In this document: one piece after another, positions 1 through 4,771 of the stretch | Layout: each line of letters begins with the position of its first letter | Position numbering within the stretch: the stretch's first letter is position 1 | Assembly (NCBI GenBank): GCA_029010655.1 | Contig: JAQXKW010000077.1 | Coordinates: forward strand, 1-6,444 | Source of the DNA: Clostridia bacterium | Lineage (GTDB): Bacteria > Bacillota > Clostridia > Oscillospirales > CAG-272 | Length of the DNA: 6,444 nt | Direction of reading: 5' to 3' | The notes under the pieces: model-generated | Told to the model about the DNA's origin: nothing | Database searches by the model: none | What the model saw: the letters and a program-made list of their open reading frames with translations, nothing else | Made by a program: the position numbers and the translations under genes

Positions 1-37
1 GGTATAAATACAGTATTCGGCGGCGAAGCCGCCGCAC

Positions 38-65
38 ACAGGGGGATGCTTTTGCATCCCCCTGT
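38..65. repeat. Perfect 12-bp hairpin, TTTT loop
   Basis: ACAGGGGGATGC (38-49) pairs fully with GCATCCCCCTGT (54-65) around a TTTT loop. It is the counterpart of the hairpin at 646-674, which has a different sequence at the stem top (CGC/GCG) but the same loop. No U-tract follows on either strand, so it is not a standard intrinsic terminator. Confidence 0.85.
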
Positions 66-102
66 CATTGCGAGGGGGCATAGCACCCGTGGCAATCTCT
101 AC
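63..102 (+). repeat. Palindromic repeat family A, copy 1 (forward)
   Basis: The unit reads TGTCATTGCGAG, an inner stem GGGGGC-ATA-GCACCC with one mismatch, then GTGGCAATCTCTAC. The outer ATTGC/GCAAT bases also pair. Four copies of this family (63-102, 349-392, 522-565, 610-647) share the CATTGC and GGCAAT ends while the inner stem differs in sequence but stays self-complementary. Similar REP-like repeats are widespread between genes in clostridial genomes. Confidence 0.85.
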
Positions 103-152
103 ATGCGATTTGATGGCACCTTCCGTCAACGGAAAAGCGAATGGTATAGTTT

Positions 153-201
153 GCCTCCCTTGTGTAAAGGGAGGGGGACCACGAAGTGGTGGAGGGATTG
201 T
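153..201 (+). repeat. Palindromic repeat family B, copy 1 (forward)
   Basis: The unit starts with the stem CCTCCCTT-GTGTA-A-AAGGGAGG (154-161 pairing with 167-174), followed by a small hairpin CCAC-GAA-GTGG (179-189), and ends in GGAGGGATTGT. The end GGAGGG can also pair with the first CCTCCC, so alternative folds exist. It is an inverted partner of 225-278, with 23 bases between them. Confidence 0.85.
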
Positions 202-224
202 CTTTGGTATGACGTTGGGAAACA

Positions 225-278
225 ACAATCCCTCCGTCACGGCATACGCCGTGCCACCTCCCTTTGCACAAGGGAGGC
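225..278 (-). repeat. Palindromic repeat family B, copy 2 (inverted)
   Basis: Read on the minus strand, this copy starts with GCCTCCCTTGTGCAAAGGGAGG and ends with GGAGGGATTGT, matching copy 1 at 153-201. Its inner hairpin is CACGGC-ATAC-GCCGTG (238-253), different in sequence from copy 1 but occupying the same place. The two copies could form one long foldback stem when transcribed together. Confidence 0.85.
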
Positions 279-348
279 TTTCGGCGGGAGCAAGACGGCG
301 CCCTACGGGTATTCTGTCACCGCTCCGTCTATGCACTGCACCTACGCG

Positions 349-392
349 GTCATTGCGAGACGGGCGTAACGCCCGTCGTGGCAATCCTTACT
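349..392 (+). repeat. Palindromic repeat family A, copy 2 (forward)
   Basis: GTCATTGCGAG, then a perfect inner stem ACGGGCG-TAA-CGCCCGT (360-376), then CGTGGCAATCCTTACT. Its 3' flank CCTTACT is shared with copy 3 at 522-565 and not with copies 1 and 4, so copies 2 and 3 are a matched inverted pair. Confidence 0.85.
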
Positions 393-446
393 AACGGTTT
401 TACAAGTCGGGGCGTCTGTAATCTGCTTGCCTCCTGCTCCCTCCCC

Positions 447-467
447 TCGGCATCATTATGATGCCGA
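447..467. repeat. Perfect 9-bp hairpin, TTA loop
   Basis: TCGGCATCA (447-455) pairs fully with TGATGCCGA (459-467) around TTA. It lies near the centre of the island between family A copies 2 and 3. No U-tract follows on either strand, so a terminator role is not supported. The inner stem of copy 3 also uses a TTA loop. Confidence 0.75.
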
Positions 468-521
468 AATGAAGAAAGAGGAAACCGAAAAGCCTTCTAC
501 ATAAAGACGAGCAATAACACA

Positions 522-565
522 AGTAAGGATTGCCACGGACGGCATTATGCCGTCCTCGCAATGAC
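522..565 (-). repeat. Palindromic repeat family A, copy 3 (inverted)
   Basis: On the plus strand it reads AGTAAGGATTGCC, an inner stem GGACGGCA-TTA-TGCCGTCC (537-555, perfect), then TCGCAATGAC. It is the inverted partner of copy 2 (349-392), matching its outer ends and the CCTTACT flank while the inner stem differs but stays self-complementary. Confidence 0.85.
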
Positions 566-609
566 AGCGCAAGTGCTTGGCAACGGTCAAAGGTGCCTGC
601 AAATCATTC

Positions 610-647
610 GTAGAGATTGCCGAGGGTGCTTGCACCCCTGCAATGAC
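610..647 (-). repeat. Palindromic repeat family A, copy 4 (inverted)
   Basis: Plus-strand reading GTAGAGATTGCC, inner stem GGGTGC-TT-GCACCC (624-637), then CTGCAATGAC. It shares the GTAGAG/CTCTAC flank with copy 1 (63-102) and so is its inverted partner in the outer arms. Confidence 0.85.
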
Positions 648-674
648 ACGGGGGACGCTTTTGCGCCCCCGTGT
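646..674. repeat. Hairpin, TTTT loop, one bulged A
   Basis: ACACGGGGG (646-654) pairs with CCCCCGTGT (666-674), and CGC/GCG extends the stem above a bulged A at 655, with a TTTT loop. It corresponds to the perfect hairpin at 38-65. Stem bases differ between the two copies while pairing is largely kept. Confidence 0.8.
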
Positions 675-703
675 GCGGCGGCTTCGCCACCGCCCAGCCG
701 CCG

Positions 704-731
704 CTAGCCGCTAGCCGCTAGCCGCCAGCCG
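704..731. repeat. CTAGCCG heptamer tandem array 1
   Basis: Three exact CTAGCCG units (704-710, 711-717, 718-724) are followed by one CCAGCCG variant (725-731); CAGCCG at 695-700 may be a decayed unit upstream. The same heptamer recurs as an array at 4152-4186. CTAG is a self-complementary tetramer with TAG on both strands, and units of 7 shift frame by one, so three units give a stop in all six frames. Confidence 0.9.
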
Positions 732-785
732 CTCAACACGCTATCCCCACTCCATAAAAAAATTTATAATAATTTTCCAAAACCC

Positions 786-814
786 TTGACAAATTGTCTT
801 GACTATCGTATACT
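786..814 (+). promoter_or_regulatory. Sigma-A promoter of the repressor/peptidase operon
   Basis: TTGACA (786-791) is separated by exactly 17 bases from TATACT (809-814), a near-consensus vegetative promoter. Transcription would begin around 820-822, giving a leader of roughly 30 bases before the ATG at 851. The -35 box is embedded in a palindromic operator (788-798), and a second copy lies just past the predicted start site. Confidence 0.85.
788..798. promoter_or_regulatory. Predicted BlaI-type operator 1
   Basis: GACAAATTGTC is an 11-base dyad (GACAA / TTGTC around one central base) that overlaps the -35 hexamer. BlaI/MecI/CopY-type repressors bind ACA..TGT dyads, usually in the promoter of their own operon, so this is the expected autoregulatory site. 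Binding here would occlude RNA polymerase. The assignment to this repressor is inference from family and position. Confidence 0.7.
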
Positions 815-823
815 GAAACCGTA

Positions 824-834
824 GACAAATTGTA
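824..834. promoter_or_regulatory. Predicted BlaI-type operator 2
   Basis: GACAAATTGTA repeats the first ten bases of operator 1 exactly, 36 bases downstream. It lies between the predicted transcription start and the ribosome binding site. Two identical dyads flanking the -10 box suggest that two repressor dimers bind the promoter. Confidence 0.7.
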
Positions 835-835
835 G

Positions 836-845
836 AAGAAGGTGG
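836..845 (+). promoter_or_regulatory. Ribosome binding site that decides the repressor start
   Basis: AAGAAGGTGG ends 5 bases before the ATG at 851. An in-frame GTG at 842 lies inside this purine-rich site and has no properly spaced site of its own, so ATG 851 is the better start. Confidence 0.7.
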
Positions 846-850
846 CGCCC

Positions 851-1237
851 ATGAAAACAAAACATCTTGAAAGGCTCGCAGATTCAGAGCTTGATATTAT
901 GCGGGTCCTGTGGAAAAGCGAAAAACCGCTTAAAGCCTCGGAAATAACAAAGCTTCTGTCCGGTGAGCGGTCGTGGAAAACGCAAACGGCACACGTTTTG
1001 CTGGGCCGTCTGTGCGACAAAGACTATATTGACGCAGACAAAAGCGGATATTCGCACGTCTTTTCCGCAAAAATCAGCGAGGAGGAGTATTTTGCCGCCG
1101 AGTCCGAAATACTTATAGGAAGAATGGAGGGCACCGTTACAGGTCTTGTAGCCTCTCTTATTGAAACGAACTCCATAACCGACGAGGAAATTTCGGAGTT
1201 GGAGGCATTGCTCAGAGAAAAGAAAAGGGGTCAGTAA
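851..1237 (+). CDS. BlaI/MecI-family winged-helix repressor
   Basis: The 128-residue product is a cytoplasmic DNA-binding repressor of the penicillinase-repressor family, of normal length. The N-terminal winged helix runs from about residue 10 (LADSELDIMRVLW) through the recognition-helix region at 42-60 (SWKTQT..LLGRLCDKDYI) to a wing near 62-74. The C-terminal ~50 residues form the charged dimerisation tail. In the family, dimers bind operator dyads and are inactivated when a partner BlaR1/MecR1 protease is triggered. The following gene encodes such a protease and overlaps by one base (TAATG), implying translational coupling. Two GACAAATTGT dyads in the promoter suggest autorepression. By my recalled alignment, the Asn-Phe bond cleaved in S. 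aureus BlaI corresponds to Ser102-Leu103 here, so the cleavage site is not conserved. The family is secure; the symbol blaI is withheld because a beta-lactam role is not supported. Confidence 0.92.
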   Translation: MKTKHLERLADSELDIMRVLWKSEKPLKASEITKLLSGERSWKTQTAHVLLGRLCDKDYIDADKSGYSHVFSAKISEEEYFAAESEILIGRMEGTVTGLVASLIETNSITDEEISELEALLREKKRGQ

Positions 1238-3972
1238 TGAAAACATTAATAACGTCATTTCTTATTATGACGGCGATTATGTCCTTAGTCATTGCAGGGC
1301 TTCTCGTGTTTTTGAAGCTGTTCGGGAAAAAGCTGTCGGCTCGGTGCAGGTATCTTTTGTGGAAAGCCGTAATAATCCAGCTTTGTATTCCTCTGCCGCT
1401 TGTATCGTTGGCATTGAATTCTCTGCCGTCAAGCGCCGCATCTGCTGTCAGCGAAACGGCGGTGGCAGGCAGTGTTTCGGAGTACGCTTCAAGACTTTTG
1501 GACAGCGCAGAAAAAAGCCTTGCGGCGGCGGTAACACCCAAGCCCTTGCAGGGCTCTCAGGCACAGCTGTCGGGGGAGAGCGCACAGCAGTCCGGCACGC
1601 AGACGGAACCCCCCGCCCCCGTGCAAAATGAAGCGTCAGTCCCCGAATCCCCCACCTCGCCCGAAAAGACGGTGACGGAGACGGAGACGGCGGAAACCGG
1701 CAACCCTTCGGCGAATTTTTCGGCTGACCCGCTTATAATTGCCGTGGCGGTGTGGGCGGCGGGAGCGGTAATCGTTATTTCCGTGTCCTTTATAAGATAC
1801 GGCAGATTTTCGGCGCTTCTGCGGCTGATGGAAAAAAACAGCGTAATAAAGCCCCTGTCGGGGGAGTTTTCGGAAATCTATCTTGAGGCGTGCGCCGAAA
1901 AGAGCATAAAGAATCCGCCGAAGCTGTATGTTTCGGAAATTCCCATGTCCCCTGTGCTTGCGGGATTTTTCAGCCCCCGTATCGTAATTCCCAGAACGGA
2001 GCTTGACAGAAAACAGCTCAAGGCAATAATATCCCACGAGCTTATCCACCATAAGCGGCGGGATCTTATTATGAAGCTCTTGTCAGAAATTTCCACCGCA
2101 GTATTCTGGTTTAACCCGTTAGTGTACGCCGCCGCAAAAAATCTTTCAAAAGAAACGGAGCTTTCCTGTGACGAGGAGGTGCTTCGGGACTGCGACGGAG
2201 AGGAAAGAATATCCTACGGGGAAGCCATGCTGGAAATCGTCAAAAAGTGCCGACATTCAACCGTGCCGTATATATCAGCCTTTCATTCCGCCTCAAAGGG
2301 CAAGCGAAATAAGGAGAGATTTATGAATATTATCGACGGTAACAAAAAACGCCGAGGTATCGGCATAATAGCGGCAGTTCTTGCAATTTGCATCTTTGCG
2401 GGAGGAATTGCCGTATGTGCAAAATATGTGGGCAGTATCATAACCGATGATAAGGAAAAACAGCCCGAAGAAATAATCGATAACCCCAACGGCGAGCTGT
2501 GGGTGGTTCCCGAAAAGCTCAGCTACGTCACGGAAAATCCGAATAAAAAGGGAGACTACGCCTTCTATGAAGCCGCCTTTTCCTTTGATAACGGGAAAAT
2601 CACCGTTGAAAGAACGAAAAACGGCAAGGACGACAGATATTTTGAGTTCGTAACGGAAAACGGAAAGCTCCTGTCCGTTACCGCATACGACGTGTCGGAG
2701 GTTGAGGAGCATTTCTGCGGCAAATTTGAGCAGACATGGACGGACGGAAAGCTGACCGGGGAAAAATATACTGAGGCAGACGGCGTCACCACATATTTCA
2801 AAGTCTGTGAATACGACGGCGAAAAGCTCATTCGCAGTGAGACAGAACGGAAAAGAACGGGCGAAATCACGGAGTTGCTGTACGAATACGACGGTCAGGG
2901 AAGAATAATAACCTTAAACACCATTGCCCGTTACAGTCTTGGCGAACCCCGAGAAAACCGAGCGGTAACGAGCCATGCATATGAAGCTTCAAAGGAAACA
3001 ATAACAAGAGACGGCGAGCTTTTGCAGGAGATTTTCTATAACGATGAGGGGAATATTATTTCTGAGTATAATGCTTCGGGACCCGAATTGTTTTTTGATT
3101 ATGACGAACAGGGCAGATATATCGGTCAAAACGGCAGCGTGGATTCAGGCTACCGCACAACCGTGTCCTATTATAAAGATACAAATTTAGCTATAAGAAC
3201 CGAGGAATATATGAACGGGGAAAAAACCGCATGGCGTTACTTTGACCCCGAAAAGCTCATATCGGAAACCTCCTCCGGTATAAAAATTCAGTGGAGAAAT
3301 TCCACGGAAAGCGACCGGAACACAGCCTGCGTTCTGTTGGATGTTGAGGGAGAAGCGGCAGCAAACGAAAACCTGTCCCTGTTAAGCACCGGAGCGTGGA
3401 TAGAAAATATTCTGTCCGATACAGACCTTGCCGGCAACAGCGAAAGGTTTTCATACTCTGACGGAAGCCGTTCGGTGACTATGAAATTCAGCGCGCTGTT
3501 TGACAAGCTCACATACGATGAAATTCCGTTGGAAACGCCCGCCGCCGTCACCGTAGACCTGCCGGATTATATAACCTGCACGGGAAGTCTTGAAGGTTTT
3601 CCGTCATACTCTTTTGAAAAGAACAAAACCTCCCCATGTATGAGCTTCAAAATCGGGAAATTTGACAAGGATTTTGTTTTTGACGAAGATGTGGCAAAAT
3701 CCGATCCTTGGGCTTATATGCCGGAACTGCCGGAAAACACCGGAATCGGCGGATTATTTATGGACGAAAGCTATGTTCCGTCGCAGGTTATGACATCGGA
3801 AAAGGGCTATGAATATGTGACCTATACAAAAACCAACAGCAACAGCTATGTTTCATTCGTCTATATGCGCCTTTCCGACGAGCATATACTGCGGTTTACT
3901 ATTGAAGATTTTATCGAGCGGCAGGTCAATTTGCAGAATATTATCGATTCAGTCACCTGCGATATAAAGTAA
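1237..3972 (+). CDS. BlaR1-like M56 membrane metallopeptidase with non-PBP sensor region
   Basis: A 911-residue membrane sensor-protease, much longer than classical BlaR1/MecR1 (about 585). Predicted helices lie near residues 4-28, 42-62, 164-186 and 374-396, the BlaR1 topology. Residues 63-163 form an extended Ser/Ala/Pro/Glu-rich extracellular loop. The cytoplasmic peptidase carries HELIH at 267-271 (zinc ligands His267, His271, catalytic Glu268) and ETELSCDEE at 306-314, with Glu308 the likely third ligand. A basic juxtamembrane segment (KKRR, 370-373) precedes helix 4. The ~510-residue extracellular part has no visible SxxK or KTG penicillin-binding motifs. It has YD-like repeats (YEYDGQGRI 549-557, YNDEGNI 601-607, DYDEQGRYI 621-629) and a distal region (about 690-911) I do not recognise. 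The start is fixed by AAGGGG at 1225-1230 and the overlap with the repressor. It presumably inactivates that repressor on sensing an unknown signal. Confidence 0.88.
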   Translation: MKTLITSFLIMTAIMSLVIAGLLVFLKLFGKKLSARCRYLLWKAVIIQLCIPLPLVSLALNSLPSSAASAVSETAVAGSVSEYASRLLDSAEKSLAAAVTPKPLQGSQAQLSGESAQQSGTQTEPPAPVQNEASVPESPTSPEKTVTETETAETGNPSANFSADPLIIAVAVWAAGAVIVISVSFIRYGRFSALLRLMEKNSVIKPLSGEFSEIYLEACAEKSIKNPPKLYVSEIPMSPVLAGFFSPRIVIPRTELDRKQLKAIISHELIHHKRRDLIMKLLSEISTAVFWFNPLVYAAAKNLSKETELSCDEEVLRDCDGEERISYGEAMLEIVKKCRHSTVPYISAFHSASKGKRNKERFMNIIDGNKKRRGIGIIAAVLAICIFAGGIAVCAKYVGSIITDDKEKQPEEIIDNPNGELWVVPEKLSYVTENPNKKGDYAFYEAAFSFDNGKITVERTKNGKDDRYFEFVTENGKLLSVTAYDVSEVEEHFCGKFEQTWTDGKLTGEKYTEADGVTTYFKVCEYDGEKLIRSETERKRTGEITELLYEYDGQGRIITLNTIARYSLGEPRENRAVTSHAYEASKETITRDGELLQEIFYNDEGNIISEYNASGPELFFDYDEQGRYIGQNGSVDSGYRTTVSYYKDTNLAIRTEEYMNGEKTAWRYFDPEKLISETSSGIKIQWRNSTESDRNTACVLLDVEGEAAANENLSLLSTGAWIENILSDTDLAGNSERFSYSDGSRSVTMKFSALFDKLTYDEIPLETPAAVTVDLPDYITCTGSLEGFPSYSFEKNKTSPCMSFKIGKFDKDFVFDEDVAKSDPWAYMPELPENTGIGGLFMDESYVPSQVMTSEKGYEYVTYTKTNSNSYVSFVYMRLSDEHILRFTIEDFIERQVNLQNIIDSVTCDIK

Positions 3973-3999
3973 CGAGCTGTTGACAGTGCAGCAATAAGG

Positions 4000-4024
4000 A
4001 AAATAAAAAGGCGGCAAAGCCGCC
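4000..4024 (-). terminator. Intrinsic terminator for minus-strand transcription
   Basis: GGCGGC-TTT-GCCGCC on the minus strand (4024-4010) is followed by TTTTTATTTT (4009-4000). It is the first good terminator downstream of the minus-strand ECF gene that stops at 4180, and would leave a ~156-base 3' UTR containing the heptamer array. Confidence 0.75.
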
Positions 4025-4027
4025 TGC

Positions 4028-4054
4028 AAAAGCGGAGTACCCCTCCGCTTTTGT
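4028..4054 (+). terminator. Intrinsic terminator of the repressor/peptidase operon
   Basis: AAAAGCGGAG (4028-4037) pairs perfectly over 10 bp with CTCCGCTTTT (4043-4052) around a TACCC loop, and the T-run continues as TTTTGTTATT. It lies 55 bases after the peptidase stop. The A-tract at its 5' side means it may work weakly in both directions. Confidence 0.8.
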
Positions 4055-4063
4055 TATTGGAAA

Positions 4064-4120
4064 ACAGTATTATGGCGCAAATCCCATTGGAATAAAACGG
4101 TATTAGGCGGCAAAACTGCC
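4064..4120 (+). repeat. Possible degenerate copies of the island's left end
   Basis: ACAGTATT at 4064-4071 matches positions 10-17 exactly and is followed by ATGGCGC. ACGGTATTAGGCGGC at 4097-4111 resembles 10-24 and leads into a weak hairpin (4106-4110 with 4116-4120) and then TGTCTGTCAT. As in the island, a CTAGCCG array lies downstream. The matches are short, so a chance similarity is possible. Confidence 0.35.
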
Positions 4121-4151
4121 TGTCTGTCATCTATCCGTAAATCTTAACTCG

Positions 4152-4186
4152 CTAGCCGCTAGCCGCTAGCTGCTAGCTACTAACCG
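4152..4186. repeat. CTAGCCG heptamer tandem array 2
   Basis: Five units in register: CTAGCCG, CTAGCCG, CTAGCTG, CTAGCTA, CTAACCG (4152-4186), decaying from left to right. The same heptamer forms the array at 704-731. The last two units overlap the 3' end of the minus-strand ECF gene, and CTA at 4180-4182 is that gene's TAG stop. Confidence 0.9.
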
Positions 4187-4713
4187 CTGACTTTATCCGT
4201 ATACTTCTCCAAAGCCATTACCAAAATCGGTATAAGAACGATTTGCAGAATTATGCCGGGGACGGCGTTTGTAAATGCTCCCGCAATAAACGCAGATATG
4301 CCGAATTCAGCCTTGCCCAGACCGTACATTACGGCGCGGACAATCCCCCAAACCGCTCTGCCCGAAAGCATGGCGACGATAAGCGAAACATATATGTAAG
4401 GCTTTTTCTTCGGTAAAAAGCGGTACAAAAGTCCGCAAACCAACCCGTAAGTCGCCAGCTCAAAGCTCATAGCCACACCGATAGGCATAAGGGGCGGCAT
4501 GCCGAACATGAAAAACCTGAGAATGGGAGCCACAGCCCCTACCGCCAGACCGTAAAGGGGACCGCAGAAAAAGCCGCAGAGAATAACGGGTATGTGCATA
4601 GGGCAAAGCATGTTGCCAAACTGCTGAAGCTGTCCCGTCAGAAAGGGAAGAACCAAAGCGAGAGCGAGGAACATGGCTGAAAGAATCATTTTGAAAAGAT
4701 TTTTGCGTTTCAT
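4180..4713 (-). CDS. ECF transporter S component (substrate unknown)
   Basis: This 177-residue, very hydrophobic protein has the size and about six helices of the substrate-binding S component of energy-coupling factor vitamin transporters. Helix 1 carries the small-residue AxxxA pattern (Ala13, Ala17) typical of contact with the shared EcfT subunit. The loop QFGNMLCPMHIPV (31-43) and the stretch LCGFFCGPLYGLAVGAVAPILR (45-66) are of the general ECF-transporter S-component type. S components bind a vitamin or precursor in the membrane and use an EcfAA'T module encoded elsewhere; none is in this window. GGAGG at 4719-4723 lies 5 bases from the ATG. An extended -10 promoter close upstream leaves a leader of about 20 bases, too short for a riboswitch. 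The C-terminal residues and stop codon lie in a heptamer repeat array. Substrate cannot be assigned from sequence alone. Confidence 0.85.
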   Translation of the reverse strand: MKRKNLFKMILSAMFLALALVLPFLTGQLQQFGNMLCPMHIPVILCGFFCGPLYGLAVGAVAPILRFFMFGMPPLMPIGVAMSFELATYGLVCGLLYRFLPKKKPYIYVSLIVAMLSGRAVWGIVRAVMYGLGKAEFGISAFIAGAFTNAVPGIILQIVLIPILVMALEKYTDKVSG

Positions 4714-4738
4714 AAAAACCTCCGTGGGCGTTTTCCGT

Positions 4739-4747
4739 ATTATAGCA
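4739..4747 (-). promoter_or_regulatory. Extended -10 promoter of the ECF gene
   Basis: On the minus strand this reads TGCTATAAT, a perfect TGn extended -10. The predicted start is near 4732. The -35 position (about 4762-4767, TAGCAA) is poor, as is usual for extended -10 promoters. Confidence 0.65.
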
Positions 4748-4762
4748 TACCGTGCAGAATTT

Positions 4763-4771
4763 TGCTATATA
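4763..4771 (+). promoter_or_regulatory. Possible extended -10 promoter facing the phage-like gene
   Basis: TGCTATATA on the plus strand resembles an extended -10 and mirrors the minus-strand promoter at 4739-4747. It would start transcription near 4778, about 140 bases before the gene at 4916. No good -35 is visible. Another weak candidate is TATAAA at 4848-4853. The intervening 4780-4910 is A/G-rich with only a 4-bp stem (4861-4873). Confidence 0.35.

Larger units (their letters stand above)
18..122 (+). repeat. Left arm of the outer inverted repeat
   Basis: In order: a hairpin CGGCGGC-GAA-GCCGCCG (18-34); a 12-bp perfect hairpin with a TTTT loop (38-49 / 54-65); the palindrome unit CATTGCGAG...GGCAATCTCTAC (63-102); and a tail GATTTGATGGCACCTT (107-122). 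The same parts appear in the same order on the opposite strand at 590-693, where the tail reads GATTTGCAGGCACCTT. Mismatches between the arms are few and lie mainly in the local hairpin stems and the middle of the palindrome unit. Confidence 0.8.
18..693. repeat. Nested inverted-repeat island with no coding content
   Basis: This stretch is built from palindromes arranged as inverted repeats. An outer pair of ~105-bp arms (18-122 and 590-693) encloses an inverted pair of one palindrome family (153-201 / 225-278), then an inverted pair of a second family (349-392 / 522-565) whose further copies lie within the outer arms (63-102 / 610-647). Short overlapping reading frames occur here on both strands, but they run through the repeats, match no family I recognise and lack convincing ribosome binding sites, so I call no gene. 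The remaining unique DNA (roughly 279-348 and 393-521) shows only one further perfect hairpin at 447-467. No transposase, reverse transcriptase or other mobility gene is present. The order of parts is directly visible; the idea that the island is one element is inference. Confidence 0.8.
590..693 (-). repeat. Right arm of the outer inverted repeat
   Basis: Read on the minus strand it repeats the left arm in order: a GC-rich hairpin with a GAA loop (675-693, one mismatch), a TTTT/AAAA-loop hairpin (646-674), family A palindrome with the CTCTAC flank (610-647), and GATTTG..GGCACCTT (590-605). The arm ends right next to the CTAGCCG heptamer array at 704. Confidence 0.8.

Noticed and set aside
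46..461. Overlapping open frames of 65-108 codons in several frames
   Set aside because: They run through the palindromic repeats, differ in frame on both strands, have low-complexity Arg/Gly/Cys-rich products and no convincing ribosome binding sites.
63..647. CRISPR-like array from four family A copies
   Set aside because: The copies occur in both orientations with uneven spacing (tens to hundreds of bases), have variable inner stems, and there is no cas gene.
18..693. Retron, group II intron or autonomous transposon
   Set aside because: No reverse transcriptase, transposase or target-site duplication can be seen; only non-coding inverted repeats are present.
842..850. GTG start at 842 for the repressor
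   Set aside because: The GTG lies within the ribosome binding site itself and leaves no spacing; ATG 851 is 5 bases from that site.
1636..2096. Long antisense frames opposite the peptidase gene
   Set aside because: They are shadows of a strongly supported M56 coding frame and show no recognisable domain.
2420..3972. Beta-lactam sensing (classical BlaR1) function
   Set aside because: No SxxK or KTG motif is visible in the extracellular part and no beta-lactamase or PBP2a gene is nearby.
4714..4738. Vitamin riboswitch ahead of the ECF transporter gene
   Set aside because: The predicted promoter leaves a leader of only about 20 bases, and no riboswitch core is seen in the sequence further upstream.
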